Notes under the pieces: generated by a model
The model's input: the letters and a program-made list of their open reading frames with translations, nothing else
Databases searched by the model: none
What the model was told of the DNA's origin: nothing
Program-made: the position numbers and the translations under genes
Part shown: in pieces, positions 11,115-19,083 of the stretch
Layout: each line of letters starts with the position of its first letter
Numbering within the stretch: the first letter of the stretch is position 1
DNA from: JBBIQS01 sp037442205
Lineage (GTDB): Bacteria > Myxococcota > Myxococcia > Myxococcales > UBA5297
DNA length: 64,000 bases
Direction: 5' to 3'
NCBI GenBank assembly: GCA_037442205.1
Contig: JBBIQS010000009.1
Coordinates: forward strand, 1-64,000

Positions 11115-12269
11115 ATGACCAGCGCCAAGCTGCTTCCGTTCGGCACCTCCATCTTCAGCGAAATGACCCGGCTCGCCCTCGAGCACGGCGCCATCAACCT
11201 CTCGCAGGGGTTTCCCGACTTCGACGGCCCGGCCAAAATCATCGAGGCCGCCGAAAAGGCCATGCGCGACGGGCACAATCAATATGCCCGCTCGCTTGGT
11301 CACCCGCTGCTGGTGCAGGCCATCGCCCGCTCGCGCGAGCGGGACTTCGGCACCCGGTACGACCCGATGACCGAGGTGGTGGTCGTCAGCGGCGCCACCG
11401 AGGGCATCGCCTCCTCGATGCTCGGGCTCCTGGACCCCGGAGACGAGGTGATCCTCTTCGAGCCGCACTACGACAGCTACCCGGCCTGCGTGGCGATGGC
11501 TGGCGCGATTCCCAGGGTCTGCACCCTGCGTGCGCCAGACTTCGCGCTCGACCTCGACGACCTGGCGGCGCTCTTCTCGAAGAAGACCAGGCTGCTGCTC
11601 CTCAACTCGCCGCACAACCCGACCGGCAAGGTCTTCACCGCCGAGGAGCTGGCGGGCATCGCCGCTCTTTGCCAGCGGCATGGGGTGATCGTGCTGGCCG
11701 ACGAGGTCTACGAGCAGCTGACCTACGACGGCGCGAAGCACATCCCCATCGCCTCTCTGCCGGGAATGCGCGAGCGCACGCTCACCATCTCCAGCGCCGG
11801 CAAGACCTACTCGATGACCGGTTGGAAGGTGGGCTGGGCGCTGGGGCCGGCGAACCTGGTGGCTGCGGCCCAGGCGGCGCACCAGTTCGTGACCTTCGCC
11901 ACCGCCACGCCGCTGCAGGTGGCCATGGCCCACGCCCTGACGGCGCTCGGGACCGGCTATCTCGACCAGCTGCGCGCCCAGTACCTGGAGCGCCGCGACT
12001 TCCTCGCCGGGGCCCTGCGCTCGGCCGGCTTCGAGGTCCAGATGCCGCAAGGGACCTGCTTCCTCCTGGCGGAGTTCGCCCGGCACTCGAAGCTCGACGA
12101 CCGAGGCTTCGCCCGCGAGCTGGTCGAGCGACACGGGATCGCCTCGGTGCCGCTGAGCGTCTTCTACAGCTCCCGTCCCGAGAAGGGTCTGCTGCGCTTC
12201 GCCTTCTGCAAGAAGACGGAGACCTTGCAGGCGGCGGCGCGGCGGCTGGAGGCGCTGGCTCGGCGATGA
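11115..12269 (+). CDS. PLP-dependent class I aminotransferase (kynurenine/methionine-glutamine type)
   Basis: This is a 384-residue fold-type I aminotransferase starting at the ATG at 11115 with GAGGG upstream. Visible motifs: NLSQGFPDFDGP near the N-terminus, NQYARSLGHPLL, SGATEGI, NSPHNPTGKVF (Asn contacting PLP), ADEVYEQLTYDG, the Schiff-base lysine K230 in SSAGKTYSMTGWKVGW, and the carboxylate-binding Arg in LLRFAFCK. The GFPDFDGP start is typical of the kynurenine aminotransferase / YbdL (methionine:2-oxo acid) group rather than AspC. The probable role is transfer of amino groups from aromatic or sulfur amino acids to 2-oxo acids; exact specificity cannot be read. It is convergent with the next gene. 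Confidence 0.9.
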   Translation: MTSAKLLPFGTSIFSEMTRLALEHGAINLSQGFPDFDGPAKIIEAAEKAMRDGHNQYARSLGHPLLVQAIARSRERDFGTRYDPMTEVVVVSGATEGIASSMLGLLDPGDEVILFEPHYDSYPACVAMAGAIPRVCTLRAPDFALDLDDLAALFSKKTRLLLLNSPHNPTGKVFTAEELAGIAALCQRHGVIVLADEVYEQLTYDGAKHIPIASLPGMRERTLTISSAGKTYSMTGWKVGWALGPANLVAAAQAAHQFVTFATATPLQVAMAHALTALGTGYLDQLRAQYLERRDFLAGALRSAGFEVQMPQGTCFLLAEFARHSKLDDRGFARELVERHGIASVPLSVFYSSRPEKGLLRFAFCKKTETLQAAARRLEALARR

Positions 12270-12279
12270 GCGGGCGCGC

Positions 12280-12777
12280 TCAGGCCGGCGAGAGCTTGCG
12301 CTGGATCAGTTGCGCAAAGCCCTGGGCGTCCTCGGCGGTCGGGAACAGCCTCTTGGGGATCGCGGTGAAGGTCGCCTTGCCGTAATAGAGTAGCCAGCAG
12401 CTCTCGTCGGCGAGGTAGCCGCGGTAGCGCGTCCAGTCGAACTTCGAGCCGACGTGGGCAATGCGGAAGTCGATGCCCTCCTCGGAGAAGAGCAGATCGT
12501 ACTCGTCGTGCAGCTTGGGGCTGCGCTGGAAGCTCCAGCCGGGAACCACGTACCAGGCGGCGGCCACCAGCAGCACCACGAGTGCCGCCCCGCCAGCCAG
12601 CACCCACGGTAGCAACATGGTGAATCCGTAGCTGGCGCCGAAGGCGAACCCCAGGAACCCGATCACGATCGCCGCGGCCAGATCGCGCCTGAGTTTGAGT
12701 GTTTGGCGGAAGTGCAGCCGCATCGCCGCGACCCAGTCGGCCTCGGTGTAGCGGAACTTAAGGTGGATCGGCTCCAC
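12280..12777 (-). CDS. YcxB-like membrane protein
   Basis: This is a 165-residue protein. After a hydrophilic start it has two close membrane helices (about 36-55 and 57-78), then a soluble C-terminal domain with HDEYDLLFSEEGIDFRIAHVGSKFDWTRYRGY, shown here by its landmark residues, followed by the PKRLFP motif. This layout matches the YcxB family, whose role is unknown. It lies one base after the stop of the OmpA-like lipoprotein gene, so the two are co-transcribed. Confidence 0.72.
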   Translation of the reverse strand: MEPIHLKFRYTEADWVAAMRLHFRQTLKLRRDLAAAIVIGFLGFAFGASYGFTMLLPWVLAGGAALVVLLVAAAWYVVPGWSFQRSPKLHDEYDLLFSEEGIDFRIAHVGSKFDWTRYRGYLADESCWLLYYGKATFTAIPKRLFPTAEDAQGFAQLIQRKLSPA

Positions 12778-12778
12778 G

Positions 12779-13651
12779 CTACTGGGCCGCGGCGCGGTTG
12801 AGCTCGTCGAAGCCGGGGAGGCTGGAGAGGTCGGGGACCACCACGATCTCGATCCGGCGGTTGGCGGCCTTGCCCTCGGGGGTCTCGTTGTCCTTGGCGG
12901 GCTTGCTGTCGCCGTAGCTGGCGGCGCTGATGCGCTCGGGCGGCAGCCCGGCGTCGAGCATGGTCTTGAGCACGGTGATCGCTCGTGCCGCCGCCAGCTC
13001 CCAGTTCGACGGGTACTTGTCCGAGCGCATGGGGACGTTGTCGGTGTGCCCCTCGATCTGGAACTTGCGGCCCGGGATGTCGGCCAGCAGGGTGGCGACC
13101 TCGCTCACTGCCGCCTTGCCGTCGCGGGACAGGTTCGACGAGCCCGAAGCGAAGAGCACGTCCGAGGCCAGCTCCACCACCATCCGGCCGTCGGCCATCT
13201 TGATCTTGAGCTTGCCGGCGTCGATCAGGCTCTTGAAGCGGTCGAGCAGGCTGCGGAACTCGCTGATGCGGGCGTCGGCCTCGGCCTTGCGCTTGGCCAG
13301 GTCGGCCAGGGCATGGCGCATCTCGTCCACCGAGGCCTCCAGGCTCGACTTGTCCTTGAGCACCGCCGACTTCTCCGCCTCCAGCGCCCCGCGGGCGATG
13401 ATCGCCGCCTGCAGGTCCGACTGGAGCTTGGCGATCTGCTTGTCGAGTTCGGTCGATTGCTCATTGAGCTGGCGGGCCTTGTCCTGCTCCTTCTGCAGGG
13501 AGGACTTGAGCGACGAGTTCTCGCTATCCCGGCGAGCGAGCGTTTCCTTGGTGTCGTCGTAGTCCTTCTGCAGCGCGTCGAAGGTGCTCTGCATGACGCA
13601 GCTCGGCAGGGCCAGAATCGACAGCAAAATCAGGGACGATCGGCGGCTCAT
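12779..13651 (-). CDS. OmpA/MotB-type peptidoglycan-binding lipoprotein with coiled coil
   Basis: This is a 290-residue protein. The start was set at the ATG at 13651 because it yields a lipoprotein signal (MSRRSSLILLSILALPSC). Residues about 25-150 are a long, charged coiled coil. Residues about 165-285 form an OmpA C-terminal domain: ASDVLFASGSSNLSRDG, FQIEGHTDNVPMRSD, NWELAAARA and AANRRIEIVV. The Asp and Arg that bind the diaminopimelate peptide are present (TDN; NRRIE). It should tether the outer membrane to the cell wall. Downstream, one base away, is the YcxB-like gene. Confidence 0.93.
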   Translation of the reverse strand: MSRRSSLILLSILALPSCVMQSTFDALQKDYDDTKETLARRDSENSSLKSSLQKEQDKARQLNEQSTELDKQIAKLQSDLQAAIIARGALEAEKSAVLKDKSSLEASVDEMRHALADLAKRKAEADARISEFRSLLDRFKSLIDAGKLKIKMADGRMVVELASDVLFASGSSNLSRDGKAAVSEVATLLADIPGRKFQIEGHTDNVPMRSDKYPSNWELAAARAITVLKTMLDAGLPPERISAASYGDSKPAKDNETPEGKAANRRIEIVVVPDLSSLPGFDELNRAAAQ

Positions 13652-13692
13652 GGAGTCCTCGTGGGCCGAGCATTCCGGGCGCTCGGCGCGAA

Positions 13693-13698
13693 ACAGTA
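13693..13698 (-). promoter_or_regulatory. -10-like box upstream of the OmpA-like gene
   Basis: Minus strand TACTGT followed by TTCGCGCC, 41 bases before the ATG at 13651. No clear -35 box; one example of the recurrent element described in the findings. Confidence 0.35.
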
Positions 13699-13841
13699 TG
13701 CCGAACCGGACGCCGAAGATCGACCCCGGATTCGGCCAATTCCTCGGCGGTTTCGTCCGGGATTCCGGCCTTCGGTCTCCACTCGCGGAGCGCTGTGGCA
13801 GACTGCCGCGCCGGTAAGACCAGCCGCCGAAGGGAGAGGAC

Positions 13842-14279
13842 ATGAAGAGCCACACCCGCTACCTGACCTTCAACACCCGCCGCCGCCGCGAGCTCAAGCG
13901 GATCACCGAGGAGGTCGCCAAGACCTGCGAGGAGAGCGGGATCAAGGAGGGGATGATCCTGGTGAGCGCCATGCACATCACTGCCGGGGTCTTCATCAAT
14001 GACGACGAGCCGGGGCTGCACCAGGACATCGAGGAGTGGCTGCAGCGGCTTGCTCCCGGCCCGGCGGCTGACGACTCCAAGCCGGGGCCCGACTACCGCC
14101 ACCACCACTCGGGCGAGGACAACGGCGACGCCCACCTCAAGAATCTGCTGATTGGCCACCAGGTGATCGTGCCCATCACCAACGGCAAGCTCGACCTGGG
14201 CCCGTGGCAGCAGGTCTTCTATTTCGAGTTCGACGGCCGCCGGCCGAAGCGGCTGGTGATGAAGGCGATCGGGGAATAG
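13842..14279 (+). CDS. yjbQ: YjbQ / UPF0047 family protein
   Basis: This is a 145-residue protein of normal family length, starting at the ATG at 13842 with GGGAGAGGAC upstream. Family landmarks include FINDDEPGLHQDIEEWL, the His cluster YRHHHSGEDNGDAHL (metal-binding candidates) and the C-terminal LDLGPWQQVFYFEFDG. UPF0047 proteins have been linked to a secondary thiamine-phosphate synthase activity in E. coli, but the physiological role is unsettled. It is a single gene, convergent with the symporter gene 9 bases away. Confidence 0.92.
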   Translation: MKSHTRYLTFNTRRRRELKRITEEVAKTCEESGIKEGMILVSAMHITAGVFINDDEPGLHQDIEEWLQRLAPGPAADDSKPGPDYRHHHSGEDNGDAHLKNLLIGHQVIVPITNGKLDLGPWQQVFYFEFDGRRPKRLVMKAIGE

Positions 14280-14288
14280 CTCGCAGGC

Positions 14289-15623
14289 TCAGAGCGACGG
14301 CTGCTCGGAGCTATCGGTTTCGGGGGCGGCCATCACCTGGGCGCCCTCGCTGCGCGAAACCAGCGTCGCCAGCACCAGATCCCCGACGACGTTCGGGACG
14401 GTCCGGCACATGTCGAGCAGCCGGTCGACCCCGAGGATCACCGCGATCCCTTCGGCCGGGACGTGGATCGTCTGGAGGATCAGGGCGATGAAAGGGAGCG
14501 AGCCCGAGGGCACTCCGGCGGTGCCCACTCCGGCGACCAGTGCCATCCCCAGCACCATCAGCTGCTGGCCCAGGCTCAGGTCCACTCCGAACAGCTGCGC
14601 CAGGAACAGCACCGTCACGCCCTCGTAGAGCGCGGTCCCGTTCTGGTTGGCGGTCGCGCCCACCGTCAGCACGAAGGTCGAGACCTCGCGCGGCAAGCGC
14701 AAATCCCTCTCGGCGCACTCCAGTGCGGTGGGCAGGGTGGCGTTCGAGGAGGAGGTGGCGAAGGCGGTGGCCATCACCTGCCGGGTGCGGCGGAAGAACT
14801 CGAGCGGCGAGACGCGACCCCACAGCTTGAGCAGCGCCGAGTAGAAGAGGAATTGGTGCAGCAGCAGGCCGGCGAGCACCGTCCCGACGAACGCTGCGAG
14901 CCCGCGCAGCACTCCGAAGCCGAAGCGGGCGGTCATCGCGAAGAGCAGCGCGCCGACTCCGAACGGCGCCAGCCACATCACCGCCGCGATCACCTTCTGC
15001 AGCACCGCGAAGGCCGATTCGAAGAAGGCGGCGAAAGCCTGGCCCTTCTCCTTGGCCATGGCCAGCCCGATTCCCAGCAGGATGGCGAAGACCATCACCC
15101 CCAGCATGTCGGGCGGAGAGCGGGAGGCGGAGGCGAAGGGGTTTTCCGGGACGAGCTCCACCAGCGATTGGGCGGCGGTCTTGCCCGGCCCGCTGGGGCC
15201 GGTCAGTGCCTGAGAGATGCTCGCTGGCTGGACGGTGAACAGCTGCTCGCGCACCTCGGCGGGCACGCGCTCGCCCGGGCGAATCAGATTGGCGAGGGTG
15301 AGTCCCAGCCCCACCGAGACGCTGCTCACCATCACCACCAGCGCCGCGGTCTTGATGCCAACCCGGCCCAGTCGCCGCGGATTGCCCAGCCCGGCCACGC
15401 CTAGAGTGAGCGAGGTCACCACCAGCGGCACGGTGGTCATCAGCAGCAGCCGCAGGAAGATGCGTCCCGCCGGCTCGGCGACGTTGGTCACCAGCCAGCC
15501 GACGGCAGGCGTCAGGGCGGCCGGGGCAAGCGCGTTGGCCGCCAGGCCGAGCAGGGTGCCGGCCAGGAATCCGAAGAGAATCCGGGTGGGAAGGGCGGCC
15601 GGGGCCTTGGCGGGTGCGCTCAC
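14289..15623 (-). CDS. Dicarboxylate/amino acid:cation symporter (DAACS family)
   Basis: This is a 444-residue inner-membrane protein. GTG at 15623 is the start; it overlaps the stop of the upstream gene by four bases (GTGA), implying translational coupling. The glutamate-transporter fold is clear: about eight hydrophobic segments, the HP1 serine-rich loop ATSSSNATLP, the TM7 motif GATANQNGTALYEG and HP2 GVGTAGVPSGSLP, then LDMCRTVPNVVGD in TM8. The usual NMDGT of TM7 is NQNGT here, changing a sodium-site Asp to Asn. It should import dicarboxylates or acidic/neutral amino acids with Na+ or H+. Its pairing with a glycoside hydrolase suggests, by inference, uptake linked to cell-wall recycling products. 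Confidence 0.92.
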   Translation of the reverse strand: MSAPAKAPAALPTRILFGFLAGTLLGLAANALAPAALTPAVGWLVTNVAEPAGRIFLRLLLMTTVPLVVTSLTLGVAGLGNPRRLGRVGIKTAALVVMVSSVSVGLGLTLANLIRPGERVPAEVREQLFTVQPASISQALTGPSGPGKTAAQSLVELVPENPFASASRSPPDMLGVMVFAILLGIGLAMAKEKGQAFAAFFESAFAVLQKVIAAVMWLAPFGVGALLFAMTARFGFGVLRGLAAFVGTVLAGLLLHQFLFYSALLKLWGRVSPLEFFRRTRQVMATAFATSSSNATLPTALECAERDLRLPREVSTFVLTVGATANQNGTALYEGVTVLFLAQLFGVDLSLGQQLMVLGMALVAGVGTAGVPSGSLPFIALILQTIHVPAEGIAVILGVDRLLDMCRTVPNVVGDLVLATLVSRSEGAQVMAAPETDSSEQPSL

Positions 15624-16819
15624 AGGCTGCCCGGCTCGGGCGTCGAGGCCTGGGCCGAGCCGGCGACGATGTTGGTGTGCGGGAACTGCCGGCGCAGCCC
15701 TTCGAGCAGGCCGGAGCGCTCCTTGAGCCGCAGCAGGCGCAGCACGCTGGAATCGACCCGGGCGCGCAGCTCCGGGCGCGACAGGACCAGCCGCAGCACC
15801 ACCTTGCGCACGTCGATGCCCTTGTCCCAGTCTACCGGGCCGGTGGTGAGCAGGATGTCGTTGCCGGCCAGGAAGGCCTTGCGGATCACTTCCTCCGGGC
15901 TGCCGTCGGCGGCGGCGAGCAGCGAGTGGATGGCGAGGTCGTCGGTGATGGTCAGCCAGCCGCGCTTGTGCGCCCGGGCCACCAGCTCCTCCGAGAAGAT
16001 GGCCGGCACGCCCTGGTAGCTCTGGTAGCCGACGTTGGCCAGCATCACGCCGGAGATGGCGTCGCCGGCCTTCTCGAAGGCGCTGAGCTGGCGCTCGATC
16101 TCCTCCGGGGGCCGCTCGGTGATCACCAGGTTGAAGTCGGTGTTGCGCTCCAGGTCGCCGTAGCCGGGGAAGTGCTTGCCGATCGCCAGCACGCCGTATT
16201 CGCGCATGCCCAGGGCGTAGGCCCTCCCGACGCGGGCGACATGGGTGGCGTCGTCGCCGATGGAGCGGCCCGACTCGAACATCATCCCGCTGTTCGCCAG
16301 GTCGAGGACCGGCCCGAGGTTCAGGTTGATCCCCAGCGCGGCGAGCCCACGGCCGACCCGGCGCCCCCAGCTGCGCGCCTCCTTCTCTCCGCGCCGTCCC
16401 AGCTCGCGCGCCGAGGGGGCCGCGCGCAGGTCGCGCACGAACTTCATGCGATTGAGCTTGCCGCCCTCCATGTCCACCGCGATCAGCAGCGGGATGTTGG
16501 CGCGCGCCTGCAGGTTGTCGATGCGGTTGCGGACCGCCTTCTCGCTGCGCAGCAGGTTGCCGACCAGGATCACCGCCCCGAGGTTGACCGGGCCCACCGG
16601 GATGATCGGCGGATAGCTCATCACCATCTGCGCGATGCGGTCCTCGAGGCTCATCGAGGCGCAGACCCGCGAGGCCAGCTCGTCGCTGTTGGGATCGCAG
16701 CGCTCGAACTGATCGCCGCCGGCGGACGCCAGGGCAGGGGAGGCGACGGCACGGACCTGCGCCGAGGCCGATGAGGCGAGCGTCAGGACCGCCAACAGCA
16801 GGGGAAATGCGAGTGGCAC
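15620..16819 (-). CDS. Glycoside hydrolase family 3, NagZ-like, secreted
   Basis: This is a 399-residue protein with a signal peptide (cleavage after LASSASA, near residue 21). A single TIM-barrel GH3 domain follows: VDMEGGKLNRMKF, NLNLGPVLDLA, KHFPGYGD at 215-222 and the nucleophile region TDDLAI at 292-297 (D293/D294). NagZ enzymes cleave N-acetylglucosamine from muropeptides, using a KHFPGHG...Asp-Ser-His loop whose His/Asp pair is the acid/base. Here that loop reads NTDFN (226-230): the His is absent. So activity may be altered or lost. First gene of a pair with the DAACS symporter (4-nt overlap). Confidence 0.9.
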   Translation of the reverse strand: MPLAFPLLLAVLTLASSASAQVRAVASPALASAGGDQFERCDPNSDELASRVCASMSLEDRIAQMVMSYPPIIPVGPVNLGAVILVGNLLRSEKAVRNRIDNLQARANIPLLIAVDMEGGKLNRMKFVRDLRAAPSARELGRRGEKEARSWGRRVGRGLAALGINLNLGPVLDLANSGMMFESGRSIGDDATHVARVGRAYALGMREYGVLAIGKHFPGYGDLERNTDFNLVITERPPEEIERQLSAFEKAGDAISGVMLANVGYQSYQGVPAIFSEELVARAHKRGWLTITDDLAIHSLLAAADGSPEEVIRKAFLAGNDILLTTGPVDWDKGIDVRKVVLRLVLSRPELRARVDSSVLRLLRLKERSGLLEGLRRQFPHTNIVAGSAQASTPEPGSL

Positions 16820-16892
16820 CCTTCAAAAAAGCCCCGAAACCGGTCGGCTCGCAAGTTTCCGAGCTGCGGGGCGGACGCCGGCTCCGGTCAGT

Positions 16893-17987
16893 TCAGCGGC
16901 ACTCCGCCCGCTGGTAGCTGATGCCGACCTCGTCGCGGGCGACATAGATCAGCCCGCCTTCGTCGAGGACGGTGAGCTCGCGGAAGGTCTCCTCCGGGCC
17001 GCCGTTGGCCGGGACGTCGGCCGTCCCCCACGGCGCGCCGGTCTGCTCGGACATGCAGATCACGTGGGCCACCAGCGGCTGTCCCTCCTTCGGCTCGAGC
17101 AGGGCACCGAGGTAGATGTTGCCGCGCAGGTCGGTGTCGAGCAGCACCAGCGACAGCAGCGGGGCGCCCAGGCGCAGCTCGCGGGTGTAGCGGTGCTCGA
17201 GCGACGGCCGGGCGATGGCGTTGACGTACAGGCGGCCGGCCGGCGGATCGATCGTCCCGGCGTTGAGGTACAGCGTCCCGTCGCGCGAGGGCCGGCCGGG
17301 GACGGTCGGCTGATCGGGATCGGGCTTGCCCGAGGTGTCGCCGACGCGCACCAGCGCCGAGTGCTCCTTCTCGACGTAGACGCTGTCGCCGTCTACGAAG
17401 ACGCCGGTGGCGGCGCCGGCCTCGGAGAGGTTGGCGCCGACGATCGGCAGCTCTCCGGCGACCGAGCCGTCCGGCCGCAGCAGCGTCACGCTGCGGTCCT
17501 TGAGGCGGTCGAGGATGGCGGCGCTGCCGTCGCGCCCGACCGCCAGATCCTGCGGAACCTGCTGCGACAGCGGAGTGGTCGAGCGCACCTGACCGTCGGG
17601 ACCGATGCGCACCAGCCGCGAGTTCACCTGGTCCAGCACCACCAGCGAGCGATCGGGAGCCACCGCAAAGCTCGAGGGCGCCTGGGGGTTGCCTTCCTGC
17701 GGGATCGAGCGCCCCAGCTGTCCCGGGCCGCTGCCCCAGGTGGCGCTCGCCAGCTGTTTCCGGTCGGCCGCGGCGGCCGGTGCTCCGGCCCCTTGGCTCT
17801 TGGTGCTCCGGTCCGAGCTCGAGGGGCTGGCGCTGACTGCCCCCAAGCCCGAGCCAGGGCGAGTTGAGCTGCCGGCAGGAGCCGCAGGCATCGTCTCGTT
17901 CCTGGCCTGGAGAAGCAGCCACCAGAGCGCGGCAGCGGCGACCAGCGAAAGCAATCCGAGGAGCCAGAGGCGAGAGCGTCGGGGCAT
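16893..17987 (-). CDS. Membrane-anchored beta-propeller protein
   Basis: This is a 364-residue protein. A single N-terminal helix (about residues 7-27, LWLLGLLSLVAAAALWWLLL) anchors it; a Ser/Ala/Pro-rich linker reaches to about residue 85. The rest has repeated short beta motifs such as FAVAPDRSLVVLDQVNSRLVRI, DLAVGRDGSAAILD and GVFVDGDSVYVE, typical of NHL or similar propeller blades. No catalytic motif is visible. It is likely a periplasmic binding or scaffolding domain. It has its own start region with a -10-like box at 18009-18014 and stands alone, 73 bases from the GH3 gene start. Confidence 0.78.
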   Translation of the reverse strand: MPRRSRLWLLGLLSLVAAAALWWLLLQARNETMPAAPAGSSTRPGSGLGAVSASPSSSDRSTKSQGAGAPAAAADRKQLASATWGSGPGQLGRSIPQEGNPQAPSSFAVAPDRSLVVLDQVNSRLVRIGPDGQVRSTTPLSQQVPQDLAVGRDGSAAILDRLKDRSVTLLRPDGSVAGELPIVGANLSEAGAATGVFVDGDSVYVEKEHSALVRVGDTSGKPDPDQPTVPGRPSRDGTLYLNAGTIDPPAGRLYVNAIARPSLEHRYTRELRLGAPLLSLVLLDTDLRGNIYLGALLEPKEGQPLVAHVICMSEQTGAPWGTADVPANGGPEETFRELTVLDEGGLIYVARDEVGISYQRAECR

Positions 17988-18008
17988 GGGGATCCCTTTC
18001 GACGCGCG

Positions 18009-18014
18009 ACCCTA
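18009..18014 (-). promoter_or_regulatory. -10-like box before the propeller gene at 17987
   Basis: Minus strand TAGGGT followed by CGCGCG, 21 bases before the ATG. No convincing -35 box. Confidence 0.35.
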
Positions 18015-18192
18015 TCCGCGCTGGCCCCCCTTGAGCAACCTGGCATCAGCTGTCCGAATGTTGGACGGCGCTCCGCGTAGGTGCCCAGAAAACGGTCATT
18101 CTAACGTGTAAACGTCGCTTACTAATACATCGGAAAGTCTTGAAATCTCGGTGTGATGCGAATGTGGTCCGATCCGCGCATAGGAGGCGGGC

Positions 18193-19044
18193 ATGCGCGC
18201 GACCACGCTCCGGACCCTCTCGGTGACCCTGATGGCGATGGCGGCCCTGACCGGCTGCGGCCAGGCCATCGTCGACAGCGAGCAGCTGACCGCTGGCGAC
18301 GAGTCTGGGGCCACCGACAACGCGTTGACCGCCGCGCTCCCCGTCGGCTCGCAGCTGCGCGCGACCGCCAACGTGAATCTCCGGGTCGGAGCTTCGACCA
18401 GCGCCAAGGTCCTGCTGGTGGTTCCCAACGGCTCGCTGGTGGAGACGGTGGCCGCCGCGCCGGTCAACGGCTTCTACAACGTCAAGTTCAACGGCACCGT
18501 CGGGTTCAGCTCTGGCGCCTACTACACGCTGGTCTCTTCTCCGTCCGCGCCGCCGCCGGCCGCCTCCGCCGCGCGAACCGCGGCCATCGCCCGCGCCCGG
18601 TCCGGGGTCGGCTTTTCCTACTGGTGGGGCCACGCCCGCCTGAACCCCGCCGGCCCGACCTCCTCGACCACTGGCGCCTGCTACGGCACCTGCCCCAGCT
18701 GCAGCCACGCCGGGACCTTCGGCGCCGACTGCTCGGGCTTCGTGGGCAAGATCTGGCAGGTCGGAAGCAACAACACCGATCTCACCGTCGACTACCACCC
18801 CTACAGCACCGCCAGCTTCAACGTCCCGTCGTCGCAGTGGAGCAACATCGACCGCATCGCCCTCAAGGCCGCGGACGCGATGGTCTACAACAACGGCAGC
18901 GCCGGCCACATCTTCCTCTACGAGTCCGGCGACGGCTGGGGCTCGGTGTGGTCCTACGAGTGCCGCGGCTGCGCCGAAGGCTGCGTCCACAACCTGCGCA
19001 CCGTCCCGGCCCAGTACCACGCCATCGCGCGCGCCGGGTACTAG
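18193..19044 (+). CDS. Lipoprotein with SH3b and NlpC/P60-like domains, Cys-rich
   Basis: This is a 283-residue protein starting at the ATG at 18193 with TAGGAGG upstream. The lipobox is ALTGC (Cys about 22). Residues about 52-115 are a bacterial SH3 domain (NVNLRVGASTSAKVL is the usual start). The C-terminal half looks like an NlpC/P60-type papain-fold domain, with catalytic Cys C180 in FGADCSGFVGKIW and His H239 in AGHIFLYE. Expected activity is peptidoglycan-peptide hydrolysis at the outer membrane. Extra cysteines (CYGTCPSC before and ECRGCAEGC after the catalytic part) suggest disulfides or metal. The family in which SH3b recognises peptide stems supports a wall-directed role; it could also act on foreign walls. 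Confidence 0.8.
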   Translation: MRATTLRTLSVTLMAMAALTGCGQAIVDSEQLTAGDESGATDNALTAALPVGSQLRATANVNLRVGASTSAKVLLVVPNGSLVETVAAAPVNGFYNVKFNGTVGFSSGAYYTLVSSPSAPPPAASAARTAAIARARSGVGFSYWWGHARLNPAGPTSSTTGACYGTCPSCSHAGTFGADCSGFVGKIWQVGSNNTDLTVDYHPYSTASFNVPSSQWSNIDRIALKAADAMVYNNGSAGHIFLYESGDGWGSVWSYECRGCAEGCVHNLRTVPAQYHAIARAGY

Positions 19045-19083
19045 CTCCCGGAGTCGGCCGGTTCGCGCGACAATGCGCGCGCC

